From a virus, in IMG/VR virus record IMGVR_UViG_3300047319_001496, positions 1 to 49,516 of that record: a stretch of 49,516 bases of DNA. The stretch is one strand, 5' to 3'. This document shows, piece by piece, positions 14,561 to 22,546 of the stretch; the stretch's first letter is position 1, and each line of letters opens with the position of its first letter. The position numbers and the translations under genes were made by a program. Below the pieces are notes generated by a model. The model saw nothing but the letters and a program-made list of their open reading frames with translations. It was not told where the DNA came from and did not search any database.

Positions 14561-14582
14561 AAAAAGCCCCGCAAGGCGGGGC
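14559..14582 (-). terminator. Rho-independent terminator after lysis genes
   Basis: Read on the minus strand: a GCCCCGC/GCGGGGC stem with a 3-base loop (14582-14566) followed by seven T. It ends the leftward lysis operon 24 bases after the amidase stop. The stem also follows the LuxR-type stop on the plus strand, but without a T-run there. Confidence 0.85.
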
Positions 14583-14605
14583 CAAGTCATGGGGGGTAAC
14601 AATCC

Positions 14606-15559
14606 TCACCTTATCGCTAATTTCTCGTAAGGGAAAATGACTTCGACCTCGTCGTCCGTTTGAATGCCGAGGGCTTCCATGAGTCCTGGCGAGATGTCGG
14701 CGACGCGACCTGTATCCTCATGCGGTCCCCAATCCGCCGGAAACGCGGTGAGCGAGCGGCCGGTGGGGAGCGCCCGCACGAGCGCGACCTGCTCGAGCAG
14801 CATAGCCCGCGGCGTCACGTCGTAGTCCCATCGGCAAGCGATATAGTGGGCGTGGGGATCCAATCGACGCGCGAGGCCCGTAGTTTGCGGAGGCTGTCGA
14901 GGAAGAAAGAGATGCGGTGCATCCTCGACCTCATCAATAAAAGCCAATCCCTCATCTGATGCCACTCCCTTGTCATTCGGGCCGCCAAACCATGAAACCT
15001 TGCCGCACACCGACGATGCTTCCGGCGCTTGCACATCCTCGCCGCCGGCCAGGACGCCGGCAATAGCGCGGCAGATCGCATCGAATTCCTCGTTGTAGAT
15101 CGCCGCATCGGCCGCGCTGTCGACGAAGCACGTCTCGATCAGAATGGCCGGCATTGCGGTGTTGTTGAGAAAATAGAGATCGGTGCGCTTCTTCGGCCCG
15201 CGGTTGACGAATCCGCACGAGGCAATCGCGGCCGCCACCTGGCCGGCAAGCGCGTTCTGTGTGATGTACAGCACCTCGGTTCCCATCGGCTTTGCCGTCT
15301 CGACATAGGCGTTGAAATGCACCGACACGTCGAGGTCGCGCTGCTGCGCATTGTGCGCCTCGACGATGGTCTTGAGGTTTTCATCCTGCGATCGGGAGGT
15401 GTCGTCGTGGAATATTTTCACGTTCACGCCGCGGTCGCGCAGCCGGTCGGCGAGTCGATCGACCACGTTGCGGGCCTCCTCGACCTCGTCGAGCAGCCCG
15501 CTCGCGCCGCGTACGTATTTGCCGTGGCCGCTACTGATGACAATGCGTCCATAAGCCAT
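14606..15559 (-). CDS. Endolysin: N-acetylmuramoyl-L-alanine amidase (Amidase_3)
   Basis: 317 residues. The Amidase_3 domain spans about 1-175, with zinc ligands in VISSGHGKY (His12), LDEVEEARN (Glu) and VSVHFNAY (His), and the catalytic Glu in ILIETCFVD. It cuts the bond between muramic acid and the peptide stem in peptidoglycan. A second module (about 185-317) begins with CGKVSWFGGPNDKGVA, which recalls a double-psi beta-barrel and may bind the cell wall. There is no signal peptide, so it needs a holin. It is the last gene of the lysis cluster. Confidence 0.88.
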   Translation of the reverse strand: MAYGRIVISSGHGKYVRGASGLLDEVEEARNVVDRLADRLRDRGVNVKIFHDDTSRSQDENLKTIVEAHNAQQRDLDVSVHFNAYVETAKPMGTEVLYITQNALAGQVAAAIASCGFVNRGPKKRTDLYFLNNTAMPAILIETCFVDSAADAAIYNEEFDAICRAIAGVLAGGEDVQAPEASSVCGKVSWFGGPNDKGVASDEGLAFIDEVEDAPHLFLPRQPPQTTGLARRLDPHAHYIACRWDYDVTPRAMLLEQVALVRALPTGRSLTAFPADWGPHEDTGRVADISPGLMEALGIQTDDEVEVIFPYEKLAIR

Positions 15560-15571
15560 GCGTGGCCTCCC

Positions 15572-15847
15572 TTAAGGTTTCTTGCCGAGCTCGCGCGTCA
15601 TGATCTCGACAACCCTGTCGATCCGGGCTTTGTTGGCCTCGGTTTCTTTCTCGGTGACGGTGAGCCGGTTGTTGATCTCCGCGAGGTGCGGTGACCCGCG
15701 GACTTCCAACGTCGTCACCCGCGATTCAAGCTCAACCATGTACGCGGTCATGCTCAGCACAGCCGCGCCGATGGCTAGTCCCTGCGCTACAAGGAAATAG
15801 ACCAGCGCTTGGTTCTCGTGGAACCACGATTTAACGGAGGTCATCAT
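15572..15847 (-). CDS. Membrane-anchored coiled-coil protein, lysis cluster
   Basis: 91 residues with one membrane segment at about 13-38 (ALVYFLVAQGLAIGAAVLSM) and a heptad-rich C-terminal half (VTTLEVRG then NNRLTVTEKETEANKARIDR). This topology, N-in with a periplasmic coiled coil, is that of inner-membrane spanins or small holin partners. It lies 12 bases upstream of the endolysin start. No outer-membrane spanin is visible. Role inferred from position and topology. Confidence 0.6.
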   Translation of the reverse strand: MMTSVKSWFHENQALVYFLVAQGLAIGAAVLSMTAYMVELESRVTTLEVRGSPHLAEINNRLTVTEKETEANKARIDRVVEIMTRELGKKP

Positions 15848-15990
15848 TTTTGCCCGGCCGAACTTGAGAAGACGATCTTGCCGAGTTTAACAGGTCTGAC
15901 CACCCGAACCCGACCTTGTCGAGGGGACGAATCGCCACCTGGCCACCGGGGAGGTGTCCACCCTCACGCGCGCTGACCGCCACGCCTGCG
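15848..15990. other. Short gene-free gap in the lysis cluster
   Basis: About 143 bases with no supportable gene, promoter or hairpin between the coiled-coil membrane protein and the putative holin. Confidence 0.4.
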
Positions 15991-16188
15991 TTAGCCTCCG
16001 TATATTTTCATCAGAGCAGCACCCGCAGCGAACAGGGCCGCGCCCGCGGTCATGCCGCTGATGACGGCGAGGAATGGCGCATAGCGGATTTCCTGGCGAG
16101 CCCGGTCATGCTGCGCCAACATCAGATCGATATGCGCAAGCTTCTCGCGCAGATCAACGGGATTTGTCCCATAGTCGGTCGTGCTCAT
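15991..16188 (-). CDS. Putative holin (small membrane protein)
   Basis: 65 residues from ATG 16188, with GGAAGG eight bases upstream. A charged N-terminal helix (DLREKLAHIDLMLAQHDRAR) is followed by one strongly hydrophobic segment (FLAVISGMTAGAALFAAGAA). Size and topology fit small single-span holins, and it is the first membrane protein upstream of the amidase. The coiled-coil protein at 15572 is an alternative holin candidate. Confidence 0.55.
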   Translation of the reverse strand: MSTTDYGTNPVDLREKLAHIDLMLAQHDRARQEIRYAPFLAVISGMTAGAALFAAGAALMKIYGG

Positions 16189-16190
16189 CG

Positions 16191-16394
16191 TTAAACCTTC
16201 CGTTGCCGTCGCCGCCCGGACAGCGCCTGCACGAGCAGTCGCCGGATCGCCTCGGGGCGGGACGGGCTGTCTCCCTGCTGGCCGCGCCAAGCGTCGAGCT
16301 TGGCTTCCAGGTCCGGATATAGCCGCAAGCCGACGGGGGAACCTATCCCGGTACGGGGCCGGCCGCGCGATTTTTTGATATCGGCTATTGACAT
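16191..16394 (-). CDS. Ribbon-helix-helix regulator
   Basis: 67 residues from ATG 16394 (an in-frame ATG at 16433 would add 13). The N-terminus MSIADIKKSRGRPRTGIG is characteristic, followed by PVGLRLYPDLEAKLDAW, the DNA-contacting strand and first helix of a CopG/Arc-type ribbon-helix-helix, and SRPEAIRRLLVQAL for the second helix. Its start lies inside a divergent promoter with a TATCGGC/GCCGATA inverted repeat, so it probably represses itself and the rightward recombination cassette. No toxin gene adjoins it. Confidence 0.78.
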   Translation of the reverse strand: MSIADIKKSRGRPRTGIGSPVGLRLYPDLEAKLDAWRGQQGDSPSRPEAIRRLLVQALSGRRRQRKV

Positions 16395-16416
16395 TTGCCG
16401 ATAACGGATATCATAT
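16382..16416 (+). promoter_or_regulatory. Sigma-70-like promoter with overlapping operator
   Basis: TTGACA at 16388-16393 is followed, 17 bases later, by TCATAT at 16411-16416 (TATCAT at 16409 is an alternative). The -35 box lies between the halves of an inverted repeat, TATCGGC (16379-16385) and GCCGATA (16397-16403). It drives the cassette at 16485-19401 and is probably bound by the divergently encoded ribbon-helix-helix protein. This is the clearest consensus promoter in the window. Confidence 0.7.
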
Positions 16417-16484
16417 AGGGGCAGGCGAGGCAAGAGGTTGCAACTCCCACCCCGCCCTAACCCGAGAGCCGATGGAGGTTACCC

Positions 16485-16895
16485 ATGGCACCCCAGGCTA
16501 CCCCTAGCCGTACTACGATTCCGCTCGCCCGGTCAGCCGGGACACCCGCCCGTCCCCAGGTTCCCGCGAAGGCAGGGATCGAGATCGCCCATGCCGCGAT
16601 GCTCGCCGGGCTCGCCCGCCTCGTCGTCCCGGTCATACCCGCGGACAACGAGCCGGCGCATTTCGACGCCCTGGGCCAGCACATGCTGGACGTCGCCGAG
16701 GTCGTCGACGACTACATGACCGCGATCGGCGACCACGTGGCCGAGAATGCCACGGTCAAGATCGACCTGAGCCTGTTCGCCGCCCCGCTGCTGGCGAAAA
16801 TCGAAGGCGATGCATTTTTCGAGATCGAGAACGCGGCCGCGGCGCTCCGTGAGGATATCCGCGATCATTACGCGCCGAGGAGGTTTGCCCGATGA
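16485..16895 (+). CDS. Hypothetical protein, second recombination cassette
   Basis: 136 residues with a GATGGAGG site before ATG 16485. Residues 1-30 are flexible and Pro/Thr/Ala-rich, encoded partly by a degenerate REP-like hairpin (TTCCCGC..GCAGGGA at 16561-16578). The rest is helical, acidic and hydrophobic (DALGQHMLDVAEVVDDYMTA). First gene of the cassette; the stop overlaps the next ATG. No known family. Confidence 0.6.
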   Translation: MAPQATPSRTTIPLARSAGTPARPQVPAKAGIEIAHAAMLAGLARLVVPVIPADNEPAHFDALGQHMLDVAEVVDDYMTAIGDHVAENATVKIDLSLFAAPLLAKIEGDAFFEIENAAAALREDIRDHYAPRRFAR

Positions 16896-17146
16896 CCTAT
16901 GATCGATGGAAGACCACCAATCCGGCCGATGCCGAGCTGGGCAACGCCCACGCAGACCAACGCAAGATCGTCACCCGTTACTGGGCCAAGCCGTTCCCGC
17001 TCCGTCAATTCGACTGGGAGGCCTCCTACGATGGCGACGAGCCCAACGATGCCGGCTACATGGCGGTCGGGCACGGCCGCACCGAAGCTGAGGCGATCGC
17101 CGACCTCTTCGCAAACTACCCGCGCGAGGAGGATGGCACATGCTGA
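16892..17146 (+). CDS. Small hypothetical protein, second recombination cassette
   Basis: 84 residues (MTYDRWKTTNPADAELGNAH at the start), acidic, with a strand-rich middle (FDWEASYDGDEPNDAGYMAV) and a helix GRTEAEAIADLFANY. It overlaps the exonuclease gene by seven bases. Unknown function, probably accessory to the exonuclease/annealase pair. Confidence 0.6.
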   Translation: MTYDRWKTTNPADAELGNAHADQRKIVTRYWAKPFPLRQFDWEASYDGDEPNDAGYMAVGHGRTEAEAIADLFANYPREEDGTC

Positions 17147-17943
17147 GTCCCCTCCAGCTCGCGGCCCGCGAGGGCTGCCTGACCGCCTCGTTCCTGCCCA
17201 AGCTCATGGCCTGGGACGAGCCGGAAATCCTGCGCGAATGGCAGCGCCTCGTCGGCGATCCGGCCTGGGAGCCGGAAGACCTCGACGACAAATGGGCGGT
17301 GCAATTCGGATCCTGGATCGAGCCGTTCGCACTCGATTGGCACGAACGCAAAACCGGCCGCGCGCTCTCGCACCGCGGCGACGTGGTGCACCATCCCGAG
17401 CGGCCGTACTTTTGCTGCACGCTCGATGCGTTCCGCGCCGACGACGCCACCGTGATCGATTGCAAGGCGCCGGGGCCGTGGCGCAAGCTCGACGAGGTCG
17501 AGTCCTATTACACCCCGCAACTGATCGGCCAGCGTGCCTGCCTGGGAGCGGAACGGGCCGCGCTGTTGATCGTGCACGGCGGGCAGGAGCCGGTCGAGCG
17601 TCCCGTTGAGTGGAATGCCGATTACGAGCACGCGCTGTGGGAGCGGGTCGACAACTTTTGGCATTGCGTCGAGACGCTGACCGAACCGGTGGAGCGAGTA
17701 CCGGTTCCGCCGCTCCCGCCGCGGGTCAAGCCCATGAAGACCTACGACATGACCGGCGACAATCTCTGGGCCTCGGAGGCAGTCGTATGGCTCGAGAACC
17801 GCATCGCAGCCCGCATGGCACTGGCCGCCGAGAAAGACCTTAAGGGCCTCGTCCCGCTCGACGCCGTGCGCTGCCACGGCCACGGCATCGAAATCAGGCG
17901 CGACCGCGCCGGTCGTCTGTCACTCAAGGAGTCGCGTATATGA
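17140..17943 (+). CDS. YqaJ-type recombination exonuclease (second, divergent copy)
   Basis: 267 residues. The nuclease signature is present: TASFLPKLMAWDEPE near residue 15, VQFGSWIEPFALDW (Glu) near 53, FCCTLDAFRAD (Asp) near 90, and TVIDCKAPGPW (D-x-K) near 103, then YYTPQLIGQ (Gln). It differs widely from the exonuclease at 5998 and is not a simple duplicate. It is coupled to a RecT-like gene (ATGA at 17940). Expected to resect 5' ends for the annealing protein. Confidence 0.8.
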   Translation: MLSPLQLAAREGCLTASFLPKLMAWDEPEILREWQRLVGDPAWEPEDLDDKWAVQFGSWIEPFALDWHERKTGRALSHRGDVVHHPERPYFCCTLDAFRADDATVIDCKAPGPWRKLDEVESYYTPQLIGQRACLGAERAALLIVHGGQEPVERPVEWNADYEHALWERVDNFWHCVETLTEPVERVPVPPLPPRVKPMKTYDMTGDNLWASEAVVWLENRIAARMALAAEKDLKGLVPLDAVRCHGHGIEIRRDRAGRLSLKESRI

Positions 17944-18839
17944 ACGTCATCCAATTCGATCCGGCGGCGGTCTCGCGGCCGATGCAGGGCCTCATCCCGG
18001 CCACGCTGAAAGAAGCCATGCAGCTTGCCGACGTCATGGCCGGTGCCAAACTGGTTCCGGCCGCGCTGCAAAAATCGGCGCCCGATTGCCTGATGGTGAT
18101 CCAGCAGGCAGTGCGCTGGCAGATGGACCCGTTCGCGGTGGCGCAGGAGTGCAGCGTCATCCAGGGAAAGCTGATGTACTCGGGCAAGCTCGTTGCCGCG
18201 GTCATCAACGTGCGCGGCAATCTCGAAGAGCGGCTGTCGTTTGCTTATGCGGGCAAAGACGCTGAGCGCACCATTACTGTGCATGGCCGCTTGCGCGGCG
18301 AGGGCTCGTCCCGCACCGCGACGGTCACGCTCAAGGACGCCAGGACCGCAAACACGCAATGGAGCAAGCAACCGGACCAGCAGCTCATGTACCATGGCAC
18401 CCGGGTGTGGGCACGTCGGCACATGCCGGAAATGATGCTGGGCGTGTTCTCGCCCGAGGAGTTCGACGAGGCCACCAGCAAGGGCAACGCGCGGATCGAG
18501 CAGCTCCCGCCCGTCAATCCCCCGGTCGAAGCCGAGGGTAAGCCGCCCGCGCCAGTGCCCGCTTCCGGCGTGCCGCCCCACGATCTTGAGACCGGCGAGA
18601 TCGAGGCACCCCACACCATCGCGTTGCCGAAGGCCGACACCCAATGGCGGCGATACGTGGCCTGGGGCAGCACCTACATCGCAGCCATCGGCACGGCCAG
18701 GACGGCCGGCGAGATTGACCAGTGGCAAAAGCTCAACGATGCCACGCTGGCCGGCATCAAGACCAACGCGGTGAAAATCCATGCCCGGATCGAGGCGAAC
18801 GTCGCGGCGACGCGGAAGCGGCTCGCCGGCCCCGAGTGA
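17940..18839 (+). CDS. RecT-superfamily annealing protein (second copy)
   Basis: 299 residues. The region 20-90 has the RecT/Bet pattern: LKEAMQLADVMAGAKLVP, then MVIQQAVRWQMDPFAVAQE and GKLMYSGKLVAAVIN. The central YHGTRVWARRHMPEMMLGVF is the family's second conserved block. A Pro-rich linker (about 180-215) joins a C-terminal helical extension of about 80 residues. It pairs with the exonuclease directly upstream. Together with recT at 7056, the genome has two annealing proteins of different subfamilies. Confidence 0.82.
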   Translation: MNVIQFDPAAVSRPMQGLIPATLKEAMQLADVMAGAKLVPAALQKSAPDCLMVIQQAVRWQMDPFAVAQECSVIQGKLMYSGKLVAAVINVRGNLEERLSFAYAGKDAERTITVHGRLRGEGSSRTATVTLKDARTANTQWSKQPDQQLMYHGTRVWARRHMPEMMLGVFSPEEFDEATSKGNARIEQLPPVNPPVEAEGKPPAPVPASGVPPHDLETGEIEAPHTIALPKADTQWRRYVAWGSTYIAAIGTARTAGEIDQWQKLNDATLAGIKTNAVKIHARIEANVAATRKRLAGPE

Positions 18840-18930
18840 CCGGTGCCAAAAAGCAAATCTTTGGCTCCAGCGAACAAGCCAAACACGAAGAAACCCTTCT
18901 AATACCGTAAAACACAAGGAGCACTCTAAC

Positions 18931-19401
18931 ATGTCAACGTTTTCTAAAATCGTTACCGCCTGGGGCGTCGCCCTTGTCGTTGGTGGCATCGTCGTTCTTG
19001 GCTCACAGCGATCGCAGAGCAATACGCCGGTTGCCGCGCAAGCCAGCAGGCCAGCACCGGCGCAAAGCATGCCACCGAAGGAAGTCAGAACGGTGTTCCG
19101 TATCGATGTCGGAGTCCTGGCCGACGAATATGACAGCAACGAGATCGCGACGGACCTGAAACTCAAGGGCAACATTATCGAGGTCAGCGGCACCGTGAAT
19201 ACGATCACCAAGGATGCATTTGGATATTTGCGCGTCGGCTTGGTGACGCGAAATCAATTTCTATCTGCGAGCATGAAGATGGACAAGAAACAAGAAGCGA
19301 CGTTGGGCAATCTGCAAAAGGGCCAACCGGTAATCATCCGCTGTGAGAAAATGCAGCGATGGGGTGGCGCACCATACGGCGACAATTGCATTTTGATGTA
19401 A
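18931..19401 (+). CDS. Secreted/anchored OB-fold (tRNA_anti-like) protein
   Basis: 156 residues from ATG 18931 with ACAAGGAGC upstream. Residues 1-26 are a signal peptide or anchor (IVTAWGVALVVGGIVVLGS), followed by a flexible Pro/Ala linker. From about residue 60 it has the pattern of the tRNA_anti-like OB fold: DEYDSNEIATDLKLKGNIIE, VSGTVNTI, then GQPVIIRC. Proteins of this fold occur as small periplasmic proteins in phages and bacteria; function unknown. A moron-like gene, as it has its own ribosome site and a gap of 91 bases before it. Confidence 0.68.
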   Translation: MSTFSKIVTAWGVALVVGGIVVLGSQRSQSNTPVAAQASRPAPAQSMPPKEVRTVFRIDVGVLADEYDSNEIATDLKLKGNIIEVSGTVNTITKDAFGYLRVGLVTRNQFLSASMKMDKKQEATLGNLQKGQPVIIRCEKMQRWGGAPYGDNCILM

Positions 19402-19404
19402 CGC

Positions 19405-19968
19405 TCAGGCACTAGCTCCGGTCAGCACCTTAACCCGATCGGCTGCCGCGGCGCTGTCGGGGAATTGCTCGACCTCCCATTCGCCAGGTCGCGCCAGCTT
19501 CAGGATGTACGAGCACCTGGTGATCTCGATGTCGCGGTCGGGCAGGACCAGCCACACCCGATTGTCGACCCGGACCTGCACGACGTAGACCTTCTCGGGA
19601 TCGTTGACCTTGAGGCCGCCGTGCGCCATGCGCACCAACTGCTGGTGATATTTCGGCTCGCGCCATGTGAGCGGGTAGCGCCCGTCGACCGTCACCGTCA
19701 CCATTTGCAAGCCGTCGATCCGGCCGATGGACAGGATCATGTGGCAGGTCAGCGGGTACCATTCGTCGCCGACCCGATCCGACAACATCCAGCCGCAATA
19801 GTAGCCGCGGCAGATATGCGGGCGGCTGTCGTAAATGGCGCACCCGCCGTGGCCAGGCTTGCAATGCCCGCACCATTCATTCGCCGGCTTGTCGAGCTCG
19901 AGCACGCGCAAGAGCTTGCAGCAAAGCGAGCAGGTGCCGCACTGTCGACCGCTGGTGATGTTGATCAT
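19405..19968 (-). CDS. YkgJ-type cysteine-cluster protein
   Basis: 187 residues from ATG 19968. The N-terminal half has the cysteine pattern of the YkgJ family (CGTCSLCCKLL, then WCGHC, GCAIYDSRPHICRGYYC), thought to bind a zinc ion or an iron-sulphur cluster. The C-terminal half is strand-rich and phage-specific. It is the last gene of the long leftward late operon and overlaps the upstream membrane-protein gene by ATGA. Role in the phage unknown. Confidence 0.75.
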   Translation of the reverse strand: MINITSGRQCGTCSLCCKLLRVLELDKPANEWCGHCKPGHGGCAIYDSRPHICRGYYCGWMLSDRVGDEWYPLTCHMILSIGRIDGLQMVTVTVDGRYPLTWREPKYHQQLVRMAHGGLKVNDPEKVYVVQVRVDNRVWLVLPDRDIEITRCSYILKLARPGEWEVEQFPDSAAAADRVKVLTGASA

Positions 19969-20147
19969 CGGCGTCGTTGTCCGCGTCGTTGCGAGTAACC
20001 AGCGACAAGGCACACGGGCCAGAGCACGATCAATGCCATCAAGGTCATGGCATAAACGAACGCCGGCAGCGGCTTGGTGTTGGCACACACGGCCATCAAT
20101 CCGATCAAGGCACCGACCACCAGATAGATCGAGAAGGCTGTCATCAA
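19965..20147 (-). CDS. Small membrane protein, two spans
   Basis: 60 residues with two hydrophobic segments (IYLVVGALIGLMAVCA and FVYAMTLMALIVLWPVCLVA) and a basic C-terminus (GYSQRRGQRRR). ATGA overlaps on both sides. The topology is holin-like, but it lies at the end of the tail genes and away from the lysis cluster. Function unknown. Confidence 0.6.
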   Translation of the reverse strand: MMTAFSIYLVVGALIGLMAVCANTKPLPAFVYAMTLMALIVLWPVCLVAGYSQRRGQRRR

Positions 20148-22540
20148 CTCAAAACGACCTTTGGATCGATGTAGTAGGTCGCGGAAGGCTTCGCAGCCCG
20201 AACACGCGCGTGCAGATAACCGGCCATGCCGGGCTGTGGCGCGGACAGCGTGGTGGTCAGCTTGAATGGCGTTAGCGTGAAGGCCGCCGGGAAACCGGAG
20301 GTGAACCCGGACGGCACCGCTCCCGTGAAGGCAGAGCTGCCGAAATTGGCGATGATCGTGTCCGCGCCACCGAAGGAGATGGATGGGTAGGCCGCCGTCG
20401 ATATATTCGGAATGCTGACCCCGCCAGCGCCCGTCGCCGGATTACGACTTGCGTTGTTGTTCCAATTGCCAGCCGCCCCTAGACGCCACCACAACAACTT
20501 GTTGGGTACGTCTATTGCGACACAGATCACGGTGCCGCTGGTAATGGTTCCAAACGTGATACTTGATCCCGCCACTCCCCCTACAGTGAAGGTAAGCCCT
20601 CCATCAACATAAACACCGCCTTGCTGCGTGACCCCAGCCTGCCCAGTACCAGCGCCACTGAAAACTGTTGCAATAGGAAGCGTACTAATGCTCACCCCGA
20701 CGCCGCTATTAACGGCGGAAGCATTGAACGTGCATTCCCAATAGTACTTACCGGACGATTGCCCATCGACCGCACGAACGCTGCCGGTCCATCCAGCCGT
20801 CCCTGTCGCTGTCAGGTTGCCGCCCGACAGCGAGATGTGAGCTTCCTTGTCGGCAGGGTTCAATGTCGTATTCGGGACAGTGTAATTCCATGTTGACGAG
20901 TCAGACGCCACCGCCGCATTGGCCGCCAGCACGCTGGACTTGGTTGTGGTGACGATGGTGCCGAGCGGACTTGCCGACGAGCCGAGGTATTCCACCTCCA
21001 GCCAGATGTCGTCGTTGTTGGGCAATGCGCCGGCATTGATGGTGCCGTATACCGTCACCGTGACGTTGGCCGCAGTCGTCGGATTCCAGATCGCATAGGG
21101 TTCCGCCTTGAACGGCCGCAGCCATTGGGAGTTGGCGGTAGTGACGATCTTGCGCGACTGCGCCTGTCCGGTCGGATCGGAAGCACCGCCGACACGGGTG
21201 ACCGTCGTATCGGTCGTTTCCACGCCCTCGTATTGATAGCGCGCGGACTTGTAGCCGGTAGCAGCACTGTCGCAGCGGACAAATTGTACTGTTAACCCTG
21301 GCACAATTGGTTGAGGAAATGCAGCCGCCGCGTTCAGCTTACAGTCTTTGATCAGTAAACTACCTACTGGCTGGTTGAGGGTGACGTAGATGTTGCCGGT
21401 CAATTGCGAAAGATCGATAGCTTCAAGCACAGTAGTGCTGGTGTGAGAAGCGACAGCCTGCCCGAAATAAATCAACGATGTCGGAACGACCGACCCCGAC
21501 GCAAGTACCGGTCCAGTGTTCTGCCATATGAATGTTCCAAAAACTGGTGCCACGAAATTTGTAGCAACGGCAAACTTAACCGTGCAGTTGTTGAAAATTG
21601 TTACAGCAGATAGACCGTTGGCTCCTACTCCAATATACGAAGTATTACCCGCCTGCGTGTCAGACAACCAAAATGAACAATTATCAAAACAATTATACGT
21701 ACCCGAATTAGCCTGAAGTAAAATGAACGCACTGCTGGTGCTGACGCCGACAGCCACCTTGAACGTAATCCCGTAAAAATACGCCGAACCGCCAGTATAA
21801 GTTATATTGTTGTTGGCTGTTGTCGAAATGGACGCCCCGGTAGTGATGTCACCGGATGCCGGTGGGTACGCTCCAGAATGATTATGGCAGATAAACCGAC
21901 CGACAAGCGGATTGGCGCTTGAGGGGCCAAAAGAAATAGCTGCCGTCTGGCTCTCGGCATGATTGTCGCCGATGTAGACCGTGTTGCCAGCCGAGAACCA
22001 GTTTGTGGTGGTGGCGTTGAGGATGCGGGCGTGCGGCGCCTGCCCGCCGGTGAAATTGCCGACAACACCAAGGCAGGTCCACGTCACCGTGCTGTCGGTT
22101 TGCGTCGTGCCCGCAGTGTTGTTCGCCCAGGCCGGTTCGGTGGTCCCAGTGTTCCCGGCCGTGCTGCATATCCAGTAACTGGCAGCATTGTTGCGCTTGA
22201 TGATCGCGCCCAGCGTGATCGCCGTCGCAATACCCCCGGTGACACCGATCCAGCTCGGCGTGTTCGTCAAATCACCATTGACGGCAGAACAGCCAGTGCA
22301 TTCCTGCCACGTCACCGTGTTGTCGGTGGTCTTAGCCCCGCGCGTGAGAGTCCAGGTCGGTTCGGTCGTGGCGTGCGTCGTGCCGCCGACGATGGCAACA
22401 AACACACGCTCGTTGTTGACGGCAGGAGCCGCGAGCTGCCGACGCAGCGCGCCAGCCGCGATCGAGGCGCCCGTCGCCCAGGCTGTTATCGCAGCGTAGC
22501 CGACACTGTTTGCGTACCAGGTGGTATCGTAGAAGGCCAT
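20144..22540 (-). CDS. Large tail fibre/spike protein with SPRY-like C-terminal domain
   Basis: 798 residues, rich in Thr, Ser, Asn and Gly with a low charge, typical of trimeric beta-structured tail fibres. Residues about 50-160 contain two similar segments (ATTEPTWTLTRGAKTTDNTV and GTTEPAWANNTAGTTQTDST). The middle (about 200-480) looks like right-handed beta-helix. Residues about 600-760 resemble the SPRY-like module of phage proteins (SSGKYYWECTFNASAVNSGV, GVYVDGG, AYPSISFGGADTIIANFG). Likely receptor binding. Confidence 0.7.
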   Translation of the reverse strand: MAFYDTTWYANSVGYAAITAWATGASIAAGALRRQLAAPAVNNERVFVAIVGGTTHATTEPTWTLTRGAKTTDNTVTWQECTGCSAVNGDLTNTPSWIGVTGGIATAITLGAIIKRNNAASYWICSTAGNTGTTEPAWANNTAGTTQTDSTVTWTCLGVVGNFTGGQAPHARILNATTTNWFSAGNTVYIGDNHAESQTAAISFGPSSANPLVGRFICHNHSGAYPPASGDITTGASISTTANNNITYTGGSAYFYGITFKVAVGVSTSSAFILLQANSGTYNCFDNCSFWLSDTQAGNTSYIGVGANGLSAVTIFNNCTVKFAVATNFVAPVFGTFIWQNTGPVLASGSVVPTSLIYFGQAVASHTSTTVLEAIDLSQLTGNIYVTLNQPVGSLLIKDCKLNAAAAFPQPIVPGLTVQFVRCDSAATGYKSARYQYEGVETTDTTVTRVGGASDPTGQAQSRKIVTTANSQWLRPFKAEPYAIWNPTTAANVTVTVYGTINAGALPNNDDIWLEVEYLGSSASPLGTIVTTTKSSVLAANAAVASDSSTWNYTVPNTTLNPADKEAHISLSGGNLTATGTAGWTGSVRAVDGQSSGKYYWECTFNASAVNSGVGVSISTLPIATVFSGAGTGQAGVTQQGGVYVDGGLTFTVGGVAGSSITFGTITSGTVICVAIDVPNKLLWWRLGAAGNWNNNASRNPATGAGGVSIPNISTAAYPSISFGGADTIIANFGSSAFTGAVPSGFTSGFPAAFTLTPFKLTTTLSAPQPGMAGYLHARVRAAKPSATYYIDPKVVLS

Positions 22541-22546
22541 GACGGT

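Noticed and set aside
16191-16394. Antitoxin of a toxin-antitoxin pair
   Set aside because: Ribbon-helix-helix proteins are often antitoxins, but no toxin-like gene adjoins; the divergent promoter fits a simple regulator.
17742-19211. 489-residue minus-strand frame
   Set aside because: Antisense to the second exonuclease, annealase and OB-fold genes; no domain features.
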